The notes: generated by a model not told the origin, from the letters alone. 39,052 bases of DNA from Scytalidium lignicola (GCA_002812745.2 NCSJ02000379.1:1-39052); one strand, 5' to 3'; shown: positions 1 to 10,375, counted from the first letter of the stretch. A program made the numbers and translations.

Positions 1-117
1 GTACCCACCTCCTACCCAGCCCTGGGTTTTCTGGGGTTTGGGGTTTTTTTAAAAGTCAAAACCCACCCACTGGGTCCCCATGGGGTGGGTACCCAGTGGG
101 TTTTGGGCCCATTCCTC
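1..117. repeat. GGGTACCC-rich dispersed repeat end
   Basis: This stretch is built from variants of GGGTACCC, CCCACTGGG and TGGGTTTTGGG, with internal palindromes such as CCCATGGGG, and it looks unlike anything beside it. It meets the VPS39 pseudogene at about 113-127, exactly where VPS39 homology stops. I infer the edge of an inserted mobile repeat whose other end lies outside the window. No coding sequence or element family can be assigned. Confidence 0.5.
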
Positions 118-126
118 ACTCTATCT

Positions 127-2362
127 GTATCTGTTAAGAATACCTCTATCTTAAGCTCAGGATTCTCGCAGAGAGGCTATTTTGCAAACTCCAAAATAAG
201 ATCGATCATCTCAGGTGGTAAATTCTGAAGATAGGCAACAGTTCTTCGCGGGCCTGAGAAGGTCAAGTTTAATTTATCATCTCCTTTCGCAGTTCCGAAT
301 ATTTTGAGCAGTTCAAGGGCAGGGCGATGCAATTTCTTCTTATTAAGGAAATCAATTAGTTCGCCATACTTTCTATTTTCTAGAAGATTCTCAATGACGA
401 CCTCCGGATCACAAAAGTTCGCTATGCGAAACAAAGGACTAATAAGTCGAGGCTGTACCAGCATATAACATCGAAATAGTGTCGTATCTACCAACTTCGC
501 TATCTCTTGAAAATTTTTCTGCTCTTTTTCAGCGTCCGAGGCAGGAATGACAGACAAGGATTGGAACGTGGTAGAGGATGCTTTATCATTCGCATTCTCT
601 TTTAGCTGAATCAATCTTCCTGTTTCGACGTTAAAGGATTTCTTTATTCTTGTTCGTATATTGACAAGAAACGAGGAAAGATGGAAGGCTGCATTGACAA
701 GATTTTGCCCCTCGAACAGGCTGTCTTCGGATATTTCCATTGAAGTACTTGCCAGATCACTTGCAGCACCGCCACTTGACTTCATAGATAACCGGATAGA
801 TGAAGTTCTTGATTGTTTGTAATTTGATTTGAAAAGTTTGTTAATAGCTCTTAATTCCGAAGATCCTACAGTAGCTTGATGTGATGCCCCTACAGGAGTA
901 TCTCCATTAGTACCTCCTCCGGCCTCCACATGGCCTGAATTGGTGCCGACATGTTTCCCTTTAAATATTGAAAGATCGCCGGCAATTGCAGTAGGGTAAA
1001 GACTAATTACGCTCTCGGGTGATGCTTTCACGGCAGAGAAGATTGCAATCGCATCCGCGAATTTTCCTTTATTGAATAGCATCCGCGCTTTCTGAGTTTT
1101 GATCTCCCGCAACCGTTCTTCCTTGTTCTTCAACAGAGCATCTTCTAGCGTATCTAAAATACTAATAGCCTCGTCATAGTTTTGGTTCTTTACCAGCTCG
1201 CTCACTTGCAAATCGTAGTCTGTAGCGCCCATCCGCCATATGCTCCAATAGCTCGCGACATGAAAGTCTTTTCCGCTATGTGCAAGACTGGCAGTTTGGG
1301 GAGGGCAGTACAGTTGTCTGGCACCGGGCAGTGATATAACTTGGAGTAATGAAAGCGTGTGCTGGTTTTTGACTTCCAATGTACCCTCCGGGTGGGCATG
1401 CAAAGAGAGAATGTATGGGTATGAGTATCTAATCGCATCTGGAACTTGCTGCCATGGCACTTGCATTCTCCCTAGTGGTTCTCCATTTGTCGTGATGAAC
1501 AAAGAATTGATGTCTTTTGTGAGAAGCATTTCTTCATTTATCAAGTTCGTTGCAAGAGGCTTTGCAAGATATTTTGCAAGTCTTATATTGCCCATATTCA
1601 CTGAGCTTACCTTACCAAGAATACTTCGATGCGTAGCCAAAGCACCCCTAATCACTCTTGGTCCAACGATATCTTTTAAATTTTTGTTGATGATGTTAAT
1701 AATTGTATATCCAGAGTTCATACCGCAAATTATTTTGGTTTCTGATGCCCATGTTAAACTGTTGATCGACTCCATTAACGAGATCTCAATGATTTCTTGC
1801 GATAGCTTTGACTCGTGTTATGACCATACCAACAATTTTTTCTTCATAGCCACGGCCAATCGAGACACGATTTCTGGTATCCCAGTTGTAGGCTCTTTGA
1901 CAATATTTGAAGTAACAGCAAAACAAGATGTCCCCTTCGTGATCATTAGCTGTTCTTGCAGTGCATATGTATGTAAGTTGTGAATCGAGATGTAGGAGTT
2001 CGATAAAGAGATTAGAACATTGGCTTCTTTTATCCTTGTTAGTTGTGTAACTGCTCTTGTAGAGAATTTCTCAAATTCTAGCATCAGCTCTGAGTCTGGA
2101 GTGGATGAGGAGTTTGGCCGTGAGAGAAGTGTATTATCTGGCTTTGCAGTGCTTTCTTCTTCTTTGTTTGAGATCTCGGTGATGCGATAGATCCTCAAGC
2201 TTCCCGAGTTTAGGCCAACTAGAAGCCGATCGCCTACAGAGCGTCAGCCGGAACTTTGAATGTGTTTCAGAGGGACAGACCATATGCGAGAATAGATTCG
2301 ATTTTCAACGTATCCTTTTGCTGGAGAACAACGATAGGTCGAGCTGTGAAGGCCGAAAGCAT
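127..2362 (-). pseudogene. VPS39: VPS39/VAM6 HOPS subunit, C-terminally truncated, two in-frame stops
   Basis: VPS39/Vam6 is a HOPS subunit that tethers vacuolar/late-endosomal membranes and binds the Rab7/Ypt7 GTPase. The sequence shows a start ATG at 2362-2360 (MLSAFTARPIVVLQ), a 47-nt intron 2280-2234 (GT..TAG, branch ggctgac), then one long frame down to about 127. The N-terminal citron-homology (CNH) domain is recognisable (GDRLLVGLNSGSLRIYR, KKKLLVWS, KDINSLFITTNG), followed by the helical VPS39-type region (DEAISILDTLEDALLKNKEER). Two stops interrupt the frame without any frameshift: TAA at 1820-1818, after LLVWS where family members have Trp, and TAG at 179-177, where LEFA-x-W is expected. 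Homology resumes past the second stop (PLCENPELKIEVFL) and ends at a repeat. About 730 codons remain of a protein usually near 1,000. It is divergently placed 292 bp from VPS18. Confidence 0.85.
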
Positions 2363-2654
2363 AGTGAGGGGCAGCAAGCTTCAATCTGATCGGCATCAGG
2401 CTGGTACACTCGCTTCACTGAAATGGGAAGAGAAGTTTCAGGGTTCATTTGGCGTAGCGTTGGGTTTATATTAGAAACGGGATTGTTCTGATTAGTAAGT
2501 ACTCATGTAATCAAGGTTAACTTAAGTTAGTTAACTAAGTTAACTTAGTTAAGTTAGTCCTGATTCAGGCTATTATATAAGCACAATTCCCAACATGATC
2601 GCAGCCTTCAATTTCATCGTATTCTCACCCTAGGTAACAGCATCCAACTTACAG
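2363..2654. promoter_or_regulatory. Divergent intergenic region between VPS39 and VPS18 with a 22-bp palindrome
   Basis: These 292 bases separate two ATGs pointing outward, so the interval would have held both promoters. It contains a perfect 22-bp palindrome at 2531-2552 (centre GTTAAC, arms ttaactaag) inside a TTAACTTAAGTTAG-rich tract, and a TATATAA-like stretch near 2572-2580 about 75 bases before the VPS18 ATG. A bidirectional promoter role is inferred from layout only. The palindrome may instead be a small insertion, since similar TTAACT runs occur elsewhere in the window. Confidence 0.35.
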
Positions 2655-5600
2655 ATGGCGTACGATCGGTCCAATGGCTATGTAGCCGCACAGATCCAAC
2701 AAGATATGAATGAGAACAGCCTTCCAATCTTCAATGTTGAGCTTGCGCAACTTCAATTCAGCGTTGCATCCGATTTCGTTACGGCGCAAGTAGCAAACAA
2801 TATCTTGGTTTTAGCTCTTTCAATTAGCAGAATCATTCGCATAGATCTGGAAAACCCTTCAGAGATAGATAGCAGATATTCACGGCTTAGGATAAGGGCT
2901 AAAGTTAACTTTATCCAGATATTAACCTTCTTAAGAAATCCTCAGAAATCAGTGTCATACAATGCATATTCCTCGATCCTACTGGCTTCTACCTCATCAT
3001 ATGCACATCTCTTGCAGAGAATTATTACCTTTACACACAATCATAACAGGCTAGACCATTGTCTTGTCTTTAAGAGGTCTTAATAGAATGTATTACATAG
3101 AACTTTTCCTTATCTTTATTATCCTCAGAGATCTTTCTAGGTATATTTAATAGTAATATCTACAAGATATACATTACAACATTTACAGAATTCTACAAGA
3201 AGGATAACAAATATCTAAGGATATTACAGAAAATTCTAGACAGACTAGTTATTAGATTATAAGTTAACCTCATTCTTAAGAAGTTAGATATAATAAGAGT
3301 TATTATTGTTACACAAAGTAGACTTTTACTTCTAGTTAGGAAAGTAAGTAAAGTAACAAACGATGGAGGGCCTTCAATCTTCACACGGCTTTTCGAGATT
3401 AAGCAGCCTACAGTCTGTGAGTTTTCGGAAGATAGGCCAAACACATCATCGGAACTGGTCGTATGTGGAGATGCCCCAGACTTCAGCTCGCTGGAGAGCC
3501 TAAAGCCACACTGTATCTTTGCTTGGCTATCATCTCGAGGTGTATATTATGGGGAATTAATATCCAATTCCGCACTGCCTGATCTAGGAACCAAGCTGTT
3601 GGCCGGCGTAAAATTGCTGTCTACATCTCAACTACTAGTGTTGGAAGCCTCAGGTGGTCGGAGAAAGGCAGTACGGGGTTCGATAGACTCTATTGCCTTG
3701 ACATAATGGTATATTTTATGTCTTATAGGGGGACGTGTCATCGCTGTGAATCGGTTAGACGATAGAGTTGTGTTTGATCAAGTTGTTCTGGATCCTGGCT
3801 AACATACCCTTGGATTGTTCGCTGATTGGCAGAAAAACACTTTCTGGCTAATTACTACGCAGGAGGCCTTTGAAATAGTCGTGACAGACGAGGACAGGGA
3901 CGTCTGGAAAGTCATGCTACAGACAGAGCATTTCGACGTAGCATTACGCTATGCAAGAGGTTCAGCTCAGAAGAATGTAGTCGCAATAGCATCTGGTGAT
4001 TATATGTTTAGCAAAGGTTTATACCTCGAAGCTGTTGAAGTCTACGGAAAGAGTAGCAAACCATTTGAGCAAGTAGCTCTCACATTTGTGGATAATGATC
4101 AGCAAGATGCTTTGCGCAAATATCTCTTGACTAAGATCACCACATTCAAAAAGTCTTACATCATGTAGTGTATCATGATAGCAAGTTGGCTAGTTGAGAT
4201 TTTCATGTCAAAGCTCAACTTTCTAGATGATTTGATTATCATTAGGCCTGAGTTATCAGAAACTTTGAACGTAGCCTAGACAAAAGACTAGCTTGAAACT
4301 ATACGGTTTGAGTTTCAAGGATTTGTCATGAATTTCAAAGTAGACTTAGACCGGAAAACAACTTATGATATAATCGGCAGTCATGGTAGGGAAGACGAGT
4401 TACTTTTTTTCGTGAGTGTTGTGAACGACTATGACTATTTATTGTCTTATTGGATCTAGAGATCGCGTTAGGAGGAAGTACTAAAAGTTCTTGTCAAGTA
4501 GACCGAGCTGGACATATTCTACCGGTATAGTTTTGTGCTTATAACCTATGTCGCAAACGAACTCATCGACTTTCTTATACGACGTCCTGATCTTAAACCT
4601 CGAAATCTTATTCCAGCACTCTTGAACTATGATCGAGATTTTCATGGACCCCTCTTGCAAAACCAAGCGGTTCGTTACCTTCTTAACGTCATATATCAAC
4701 AAAAGTCAACCGATGCCGCTGTCCACAATACACTTATTGTTATATACGCCTTGCATTCCTCCAAAGACGAATCCGACCTTCTTATCTACCTAGAAACCCA
4801 AGGCGATGAACCAAGCTTCGATTTCGACTTTGCCCTCTGTCTCTGCATTAAACACTCCTGCATCCATTCATGTGTTCACATCTACCGTTTAATGGGTTAA
4901 TACATCCAAGCTATTGAGCTTGCCCTTGTACACTCCGAGATCGAACTTGCATCTATGATCGCTGACAGCCCCGTTTCTAATCCAGCTTTACGCAAGAAGC
5001 TTTGGCTCTTAGTAGCCAAGAAAAAGATCTCGCAATCTAGCAGCACCAAAGGAACCATCGAGCTCTTGAAACGCTGCGATCTATTGAGCATAGAGGATCT
5101 GATTCCTTTCTTTCCAGATTTTGTGGTAATCGATGATTTTAAAGAGGAGGTTTGCACAGTGCTGGAGAATCGTAGTTGGAATATTGATGTATTGAACAGG
5201 GAAATGGATAAATCCTCGCAAATGATTGCAAATATCATGACCGATATCGCGGCTTTGGATCATCGATACGCCATCGTCGTACCAGGAGAGAGATGTTATA
5301 TCTGTAATTTGCCGTTGTTGAGTAGGCAATTCTTTGTGTTTCTATGCCAGCATGCGTTTCATAGCGATTGTCTAGAAGAGAAAGTTGTAGAGCAAGGGGT
5401 GTTAGGGAACGGTAAGAGGATTAAAGAGTTACAACTGAGTGTCAGTAAGGGATTAGGCAGGAGGGCGAAGAGGGATGTTGTCATTGTTGACTTGGATGGC
5501 TTGGTGGCTTCCGCTTGGTGAATTCTTTTATTTCTTGCTTTCCCATAAATACTGAAAGAGAGACCTGGCTAATATCTGATAGCATTCTATGCAGTGACTT

Positions 5601-5667
5601 CGCCGTTAAACAAATAGATGAGCCGTTTGTATTGGATTCAGATGACAGGAATGAGTGGGCTTTATAG
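2655..5667 (+). pseudogene. VPS18: VPS18/PEP3 HOPS-CORVET core subunit, RIP-like nonsense pseudogene
   Basis: VPS18/Pep3 is a class C core subunit of HOPS and CORVET, with an N-terminal propeller, a helical solenoid and a C-terminal RING. Visible parts are the N-terminus (LPIFNVELAQLQFSVASDFV), the Pep3/Vps18 region (FADWQKNTFWL, VTDEDRDVWKVML, GDYMFSKGLYLEAVEVYGKSS) and the RING (CYICNLPLLS, CQHAFHSDCL, last Cys pair ILC). A 65-nt intron, 5518-5582, splits the last Cys-containing segment, and the gene ends at TAG 5665-5667. After a probable intron remnant ending at 2935, everything stays in one frame to 5517, yet it is cut by stops at 3044, 3071, 3098, 3260, 3704, 3800, 4166, 4277, 4289, 4457, 4469, 4499 and 4898. 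All are TAA or TAG, many at positions where the family has Gln or Trp. Transition mutations without indels fit RIP on a duplicated copy. Confidence 0.88.
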
Positions 5668-5699
5668 TAATACAAATCGAGGCTGCTGAGCGCAGCATT

Positions 5700-6254
5700 A
5701 TGGACTGGAGAGCCCAAGCTGGCATTGATGCCAGTTCGAAAATGACCGCTGCAGCTGATGAAGAGGCTGCGGTTATGCTGGCTATTGATAAGGAAGAGAT
5801 GGAGGAGAAGCTGAAGAATCTGCCTACAGAGGCAAAGGTTTGTTAGCAAACATTCTAGTATCAGATTATAGGCTAACAAAATGTATAGAAACTGGCTGCC
5901 AAAGAAATGACAGCTGAAACGGAGCAAGGTCGCGCTATCAGCGAGACCTTCACCAAAAACATGAAGCCAGTTGTTGAGCGCTGGGAGCGGCTTATAATTG
6001 CCGCGGGTTCCGAGTTGGAACCTGACGTTTCGGAGGAGGAATTGGCTCGCTTTGCCCAGAGGGCAAGCAATCCCGAAGATGTTCGGGCGTATTTGGAGAA
6101 GTGGGGGGCCGAGGAGGTCAATCTTGAAGAAGGGCTGGGAGAGGAAGAGGAAGAGGAAGAGGATGACGATGATGACATTGAAGTTGTCATCAGTGAGGAT
6201 GAGGAAGAGGAGGATGAAGATGAGGACGAGGAGATGGCAGATTTCATCGTTTGA
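5700..6254 (+). CDS. Unrecognised two-exon protein with a long acidic C-terminal tail
   Basis: I do not recognise this gene. The frame from ATG 5700 (MDWRAQAGIDAS) is joined across a clean 51-nt intron, 5838-5888 (GT..tatAG, branch gctaac), to an exon ending at 6254, giving about 167 residues. The body is charged and predicted helical (KEEMEEKLKNLPTEAK, EEELARFAQRASNPEDVRAYLEKW). The last 40 residues are almost all Glu and Asp, encoded by GAGGAA/GATGAC runs at 6139-6234, and end in MADFIV. The frame stays open slightly upstream of the ATG, so this could be the 3' part of a longer gene. It begins 33 bases after the VPS18 stop. Acidic tails occur in histone chaperones and nucleolar proteins, but nothing here assigns a role. 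Confidence 0.5.
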
Positions 6255-6447
6255 TGAATAGTTAGTAGTTAACTAACTACTATTAATTTTACTTGTTATT
6301 TTGCCTTTCCATTTAGAGCTACGGCTGTAAGCTTATGTGAGATCATCCCATTCAAAGTCAAGGTTCCAGCGAATTACTTTCTGGATAACAAGGTTTCAAT
6401 ATGCATTGCTATACATTGTTTCCTATAATGGTAAGCGTCTTACTTCC
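6255..6447. other. Short non-coding spacer
   Basis: Nothing coding is visible. The start holds a small TTAACT palindrome-like run (gttagtagttaactaac) resembling the one in the VPS39-VPS18 spacer. Confidence 0.3.
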
Positions 6448-6665
6448 AAAACGCGAACCTAACGCGCGAGATTTCAAGAAAAATCGCAACTCCCGATTTC
6501 AAATCTATCTGCGTTACTGTTTACCGTTACCCCTGGGAAAGTACAGTCAGATCGAACTCTGGACATATTGAGCCTTGTCAAACGCGAACCTAACGCGTAG
6601 GATCCCCGAGTATAACGCAACACTCGAATTCAAGTCTACCCGCGTTACTGTTTGCCGTTACCCCT
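6448..6665 (+). repeat. Two imperfect ~132-bp direct repeats upstream of the hAT transposase
   Basis: The motif aaacgcgaacctaacgcg occurs at 6448-6465 and 6580-6597. The motif gcgttactgtttNccgttac followed by ccct occurs at 6511-6534 and 6642-6665. Both pairs are about 131-132 bases apart, so they form two tandem units ending 35 bases before the hAT start codon. The second motif reappears inverted at 8084-8103 inside a hAT intron. Subterminal repeats that bind transposase are typical of hAT elements, so these are plausible transposase-binding motifs (inference). Confidence 0.6.
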
Positions 6666-6699
6666 ATTGAGATACTGTAAGACTGGTCTCTAAAGGGCC

Positions 6700-8425
6700 A
6701 TGAGTCCCATCCCGTCAAGTTGTCCTATCCCATCTATTTTCTCATGGCCGTCGCATCCCTATTATAATACATTTTTTGAAATGCCAATCCAGTCAAATCT
6801 CAACTCTGTTTTGGTATCTAGCCAAGTTGGATCTCATGCAATGTCAAATCAATCGGAATCCGAATCTATATTGAGGTCCAGCCAGATTGAATCTGAACAA
6901 TCAGATACTGGGTTTGATGAAGCTTTATCAATTGATATTATTAGCGTTCTTGAAAAGGATAATGATAATACTTATCTTGGTTTTTCGACAGTTTCCAATA
7001 AACGTTATGTTTTGTGGAACAGTACACAACATCTACAATGGATAACAATGTGGGCAGCGAAGCTTCAAGGAAAGCCAAATCTTAGCCAATTTCTCGATAT
7101 TAAATGGGGAAAATCACGAGACTCAAAAACATGGGACGATTTCAGTCAAGCAATGGATATCCAAGACGGTCTTCCCAAAGCGATTTGTCGAACTTGTTGG
7201 AAAGCCTACAGTCATCCTGATATTCGAAACGGAGGAAGTAGTACAGGGACACTTAAACGACATTTAGCAATCTGCCCAGGATCAAAACAACACAAAATAA
7301 CTGTAAGTCCGTTACCAATATCAAGGATCACATGTGTTAAAGTGATTTTTAGACCTCTGTTATATCTACTCCACGAATATCTGATAATAGAAACTGGCGA
7401 GAACAATTATGCGTTACTTTTATTTCAGCAAGTTTACCTTTTCGATTAGTTGAAAATCCCGAATTTCGAAGGCTTCTCCATATATTGCGACCCGATATTG
7501 TGATTCCTCATAGGACAGTTTTGCGTTCGGACCTAGATGATGAATATTCGAACGTTCTACAAAAGATGTTTAAAGATCTACCATCTAATGCCAAGGTATC
7601 GATTGCACTTGATGGTTGGCAGAGCCCATTTAGGAAATCTTTTCTTGCGATTACGGCTTATTATATCACTGCAAATTGGGAATGGAGAGAAGTCCTTATT
7701 GGTTTTGAACATATTAAGGACAACCATACTGGTGCTAAAATGGCAGAGACAGTTCATCGGATATTAAAACAGTTCTAATTAATCGATCGATTATATTGTA
7801 TTACTACTGATAATGCCTCAAACAATGGCAAGATGCGAAAGGATCTCGAGGATATATTAGAAGATCGCCAGTGGAGTAGTGAAGGAACTAAGATTCCATG
7901 TATGGCTCATGTCGTCCAGTTGGTTGTCAAAGCAATGCTTGCTGCATTTGATATTCAACTAGATGAAAATATTGAGCAAGACGAGGACATTGAAAGAGAT
8001 GAGGAACCTGCAATTCCCATAGAGAGCAATGATGGGACTGTGGCAAGTGCTATTAAAAAGGTTTGTATTAACATATTTTCCCAGTAACGGTCAACAGTAA
8101 CGCTAACAATCCTCAATTTATTAGATCTGTACATTGAGCACTATTATAAGCAGATCAGGTATAAAAACAGATCTACTATTAACGAAACAATCGGAGATCG
8201 AACAGAAACGACTCCTACGACCTAAAATAGATTTTGATATTCGATGGAATTCGACATACGATATGATTCTTCGAGCAAAACGACTCCGTTATTCATTGAA
8301 AAGTTGGCTTGAGGAACAGATGGAAAAGGAACCCACGTTGGATCGTTTAATATTGACAAATACCGATTGGAAAAAACTGGATTATCTTATATTTTTGCTC
8401 CATCCTTTTGCACTTGTTACCACTG
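6700..8425 (+). mobile_element. hAT-family transposase gene, broken
   Basis: hAT transposases cut and paste DNA with an RNase H-like DDE core. From ATG 6700 the first exon ends in a BED-type zinc finger (CRTC...LKRHLAIC, about residues 166-195). An apparent intron with GTAAGT follows, after which homology resumes in another frame (LPFRLVENPEFRRLLHILRPD). The core is clear: SIALDGWQSPFRKSFLAIT, then CITTDNASNNGKM, then IPCMAHVVQLVV. A clean intron at about 8060-8126 precedes RWNSTYDMILRAKRLR. Damage includes an in-frame TAA at 7776-7778 (probably from CAA), uncertain phase at the first intron, and loss of the C-terminal dimerisation domain, since homology stops near 8425 just after HPFALVTTG. 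It cannot be autonomous. No terminal inverted repeats or target duplication could be identified. Confidence 0.85.
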
Positions 8426-8829
8426 GAAGCAATACAGTCATCTGGCCAGGGTTTGCGGTAGAGATGATAACAGGAACGTAGGCAGCTGCAACTGAGAACT
8501 GACAAATGATTACTGACCTTCCCGTTAGCCTCAAGACTTACCATGCTTACTAGTACGTTCTGCCTTAAGGTTTTATTAGTTAGACTGAGGAATGGGACCC
8601 CAAGGCACGGGCCACTTGAACCAAACTGGACCGTGCATTCAAGTACGGGATATGCATTTTCTTTCACTTAACTAATCGTCGGGCCTCAGGCACGTGCATT
8701 GCCCGACTTTAGTCGCATGCGCTCCTAGTCGGTGGAAGCGAGTTTGGCAGCAAAGCGAGTTTGGCAGCGAGAGGGCTGTGGTAGCCTATTTTTTTTCTAT
8801 GCGAAACGCACACAAATTGAATACTACCA
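8426..8829. other. Non-coding junk between hAT remnant and minus-strand remnant
   Basis: No coding frame is supported. Two small structures are visible: an inverted pair gtcgggc / gcccgac around 8669-8707 separated by a CACGTG-containing loop, and a tandem duplication of aagcgagtttggcagc at 8736-8768. Confidence 0.3.
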
Positions 8830-9180
8830 CTACAGCCTAAAATATCCGCTCCCATAAAGCTCTTCTGAATCTGATGAATCATATGATTCGCCTGAATTGC
8901 TTGAGCTGTATCCAATTTCTCCTTCCAAATCTAGTCGTATATAGCTCTCCACTGAGGCATCGCTTACCCCTTCTTCCTGCTCCTGCTCCTGTTGTAGCTC
9001 CTCCAGTGGCTCAGGCCTTGCAAAGCTGGTTCTAATTGATTGTTAAACAGGTGTTTGAGGTAGTTTGTAAAGTAAAGGCTCAGTTGAATCAACTGTAGAT
9101 ATAACTAAAGGTTTCTGATCAACTGGCTCCTTGCGCATCCTTATAGCAGAATCAAACAAAGAATCATCTAACTAGTCTCG
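8830..9180 (-). pseudogene. Unrecognised coding remnant with two in-frame stops
   Basis: Read on the minus strand this is one continuous frame of about 117 codons ending at TAG 8832-8830. It includes SIRTSFARPEPLEELQQEQ, EGVSDASVESYIRLDLEG and a serine/acidic end (SYDSSDSEELYGSGYF). It is broken only by a TAG near its start and one TAA in the middle, each explicable as a Gln (or Trp) codon changed by a transition. The Gln/Glu and Ser/Asp richness suggests the disordered C-terminus of a longer protein, possibly a transposase, but I do not recognise the family. Its 5' part would overlap the start of the plus-strand gene at 9190. Confidence 0.35.
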
Positions 9181-9189
9181 CTCATTATC

Positions 9190-10375
9190 ATGTATCTTCC
9201 GATGAAAGACAATATTGCATTTGACCCTCTTAACCATTCTACTCAGAACTCTACTCTCCGTCGCCGTAATATATTGCCTCGTCAGATAATGGAAAGTGGG
9301 GGTATCAGAAATCACAGTGAAGAAAACAACAACAATGATTCAGAGCCTACCGCTGCAAACAAACGGAGATCATTTCATTTTGGGCAAAGGGCCCATGAGA
9401 AACGGAAGGAAAGATTATACCAAATCTTGGAACCAGATCTCGATGCAAATGAATTAGAATCTTCTTCTATCCTCCTCTGCTGGGGTACAGAAAACGAGTG
9501 CCATATCATTCCTGTAAAGGTTAAAAATTCAGCTAATGATGTTGATATTTGGCAGGAAATCCGTCGTACCTGGTATGCATAGAGAGGGGAGTGGAAAAAG
9601 TCTCTACCGTTATTCAGTGTTAGAGAAGTAAATATTGTTAAAGTGAGCTATGTCAGAATCAGAGCAAGATCTGTTAGATATCCTAACTGACACCAAAAGA
9701 TTTCGATCGCAGGACGGGAGCCAAACGGAGACCGAAAACCCAGAAATAGTGACAGATATATTGGAACCTATAACGATAACTTGGAATCCGAAATTAAACA
9801 ACAGGAACAGATAATAGCTAATTATGAAGAGCAGGAGTATCCTTGTCCGTATAATCCATCCACAGGTATCGTAGAATGCAATGACAGCTGCATATCTTCA
9901 ATTCTTGATGTACCGTGTCCCATGAGAAGATATTATAAGGCAGAAAGAAAGCTCAAAGAGCTCAAAATGCGACCGTTTCTGACTCTAGCATTCTCTAACC
10001 CGGATATTGGTGAGACAAATGCCTTACTTGGTAGAGAAGTAATCAATAGCAATATGTAAGCGTTTGGGCGAGCGTTATATGTACGGAGAGTGAATTGGAA
10101 GCTGACTACTGTGTTACAGGGAAATTCTATCGAAACTTGAAGTCTGGCACCGTCCAAAACTAGGGGAGCTTGAATTCTGCGGATTATTGATCAGGGAGGG
10201 CTGGAGGCTTGATCTGCAACACATCATTTTGCCCTCGATGGCAGGTTTCTTTTTCCTGATGGTGGTCGGTGCTAAACTGCTTTATGGCGATTGGGCCACG
10301 GCTTGGAATTTTGGCTGTTTTCTTATCTCATTGGCTACACTCTTGTGGATGTAGGCCAATTATGCAGTTGCTTAA
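9190..10375 (+). pseudogene. Three-exon fungal membrane protein with two TAG codons
   Basis: Three exons, 9190-9642, 9700-10055 and 10120-10375, give 1,065 nt, exactly 355 codons. Introns are 57 nt (GTGAGC..AAAAG, branch cctaactga) and 64 nt (GTAAGC..ttacAG, branch gctgac). The product has a polar N-terminus, a soluble domain (SSILLCWGTENECHIIPVKV, VDIWQEIRRTWYA), a Cys-containing segment (YPCPYNPSTGIVECNDSC, VPCPMRRYYKAER) and, near the end, two hydrophobic helices (PSMAGFFFLMVVGAKLL and NFGCFLISLATLLWM). It resembles conserved hypothetical fungal membrane proteins, with no known function. The coding frame is interrupted by TAG at 9580-9582 (Gln or Arg expected) and TAG at 10352-10354 (a Trp slot, before ANYAVA and TAA). 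Splice sites and frame are otherwise perfect. Confidence 0.65.

Noticed and set aside
1202..1983. Open frames on both strands overlapping VPS39 (1202-1438 minus, 1357-1983 plus)
   Set aside because: They lie in other frames of a clear VPS39 coding region and show no family features.
2256..2474. Plus-strand frame of 72 codons
   Set aside because: It is antisense to VPS39 exon 1 and its intron; the minus-strand reading explains the sequence.
5873..6247. Minus-strand serine-rich frame
   Set aside because: The Ser runs are the reverse complement of the Glu/Asp-coding repeats of the gene at 5700-6254.
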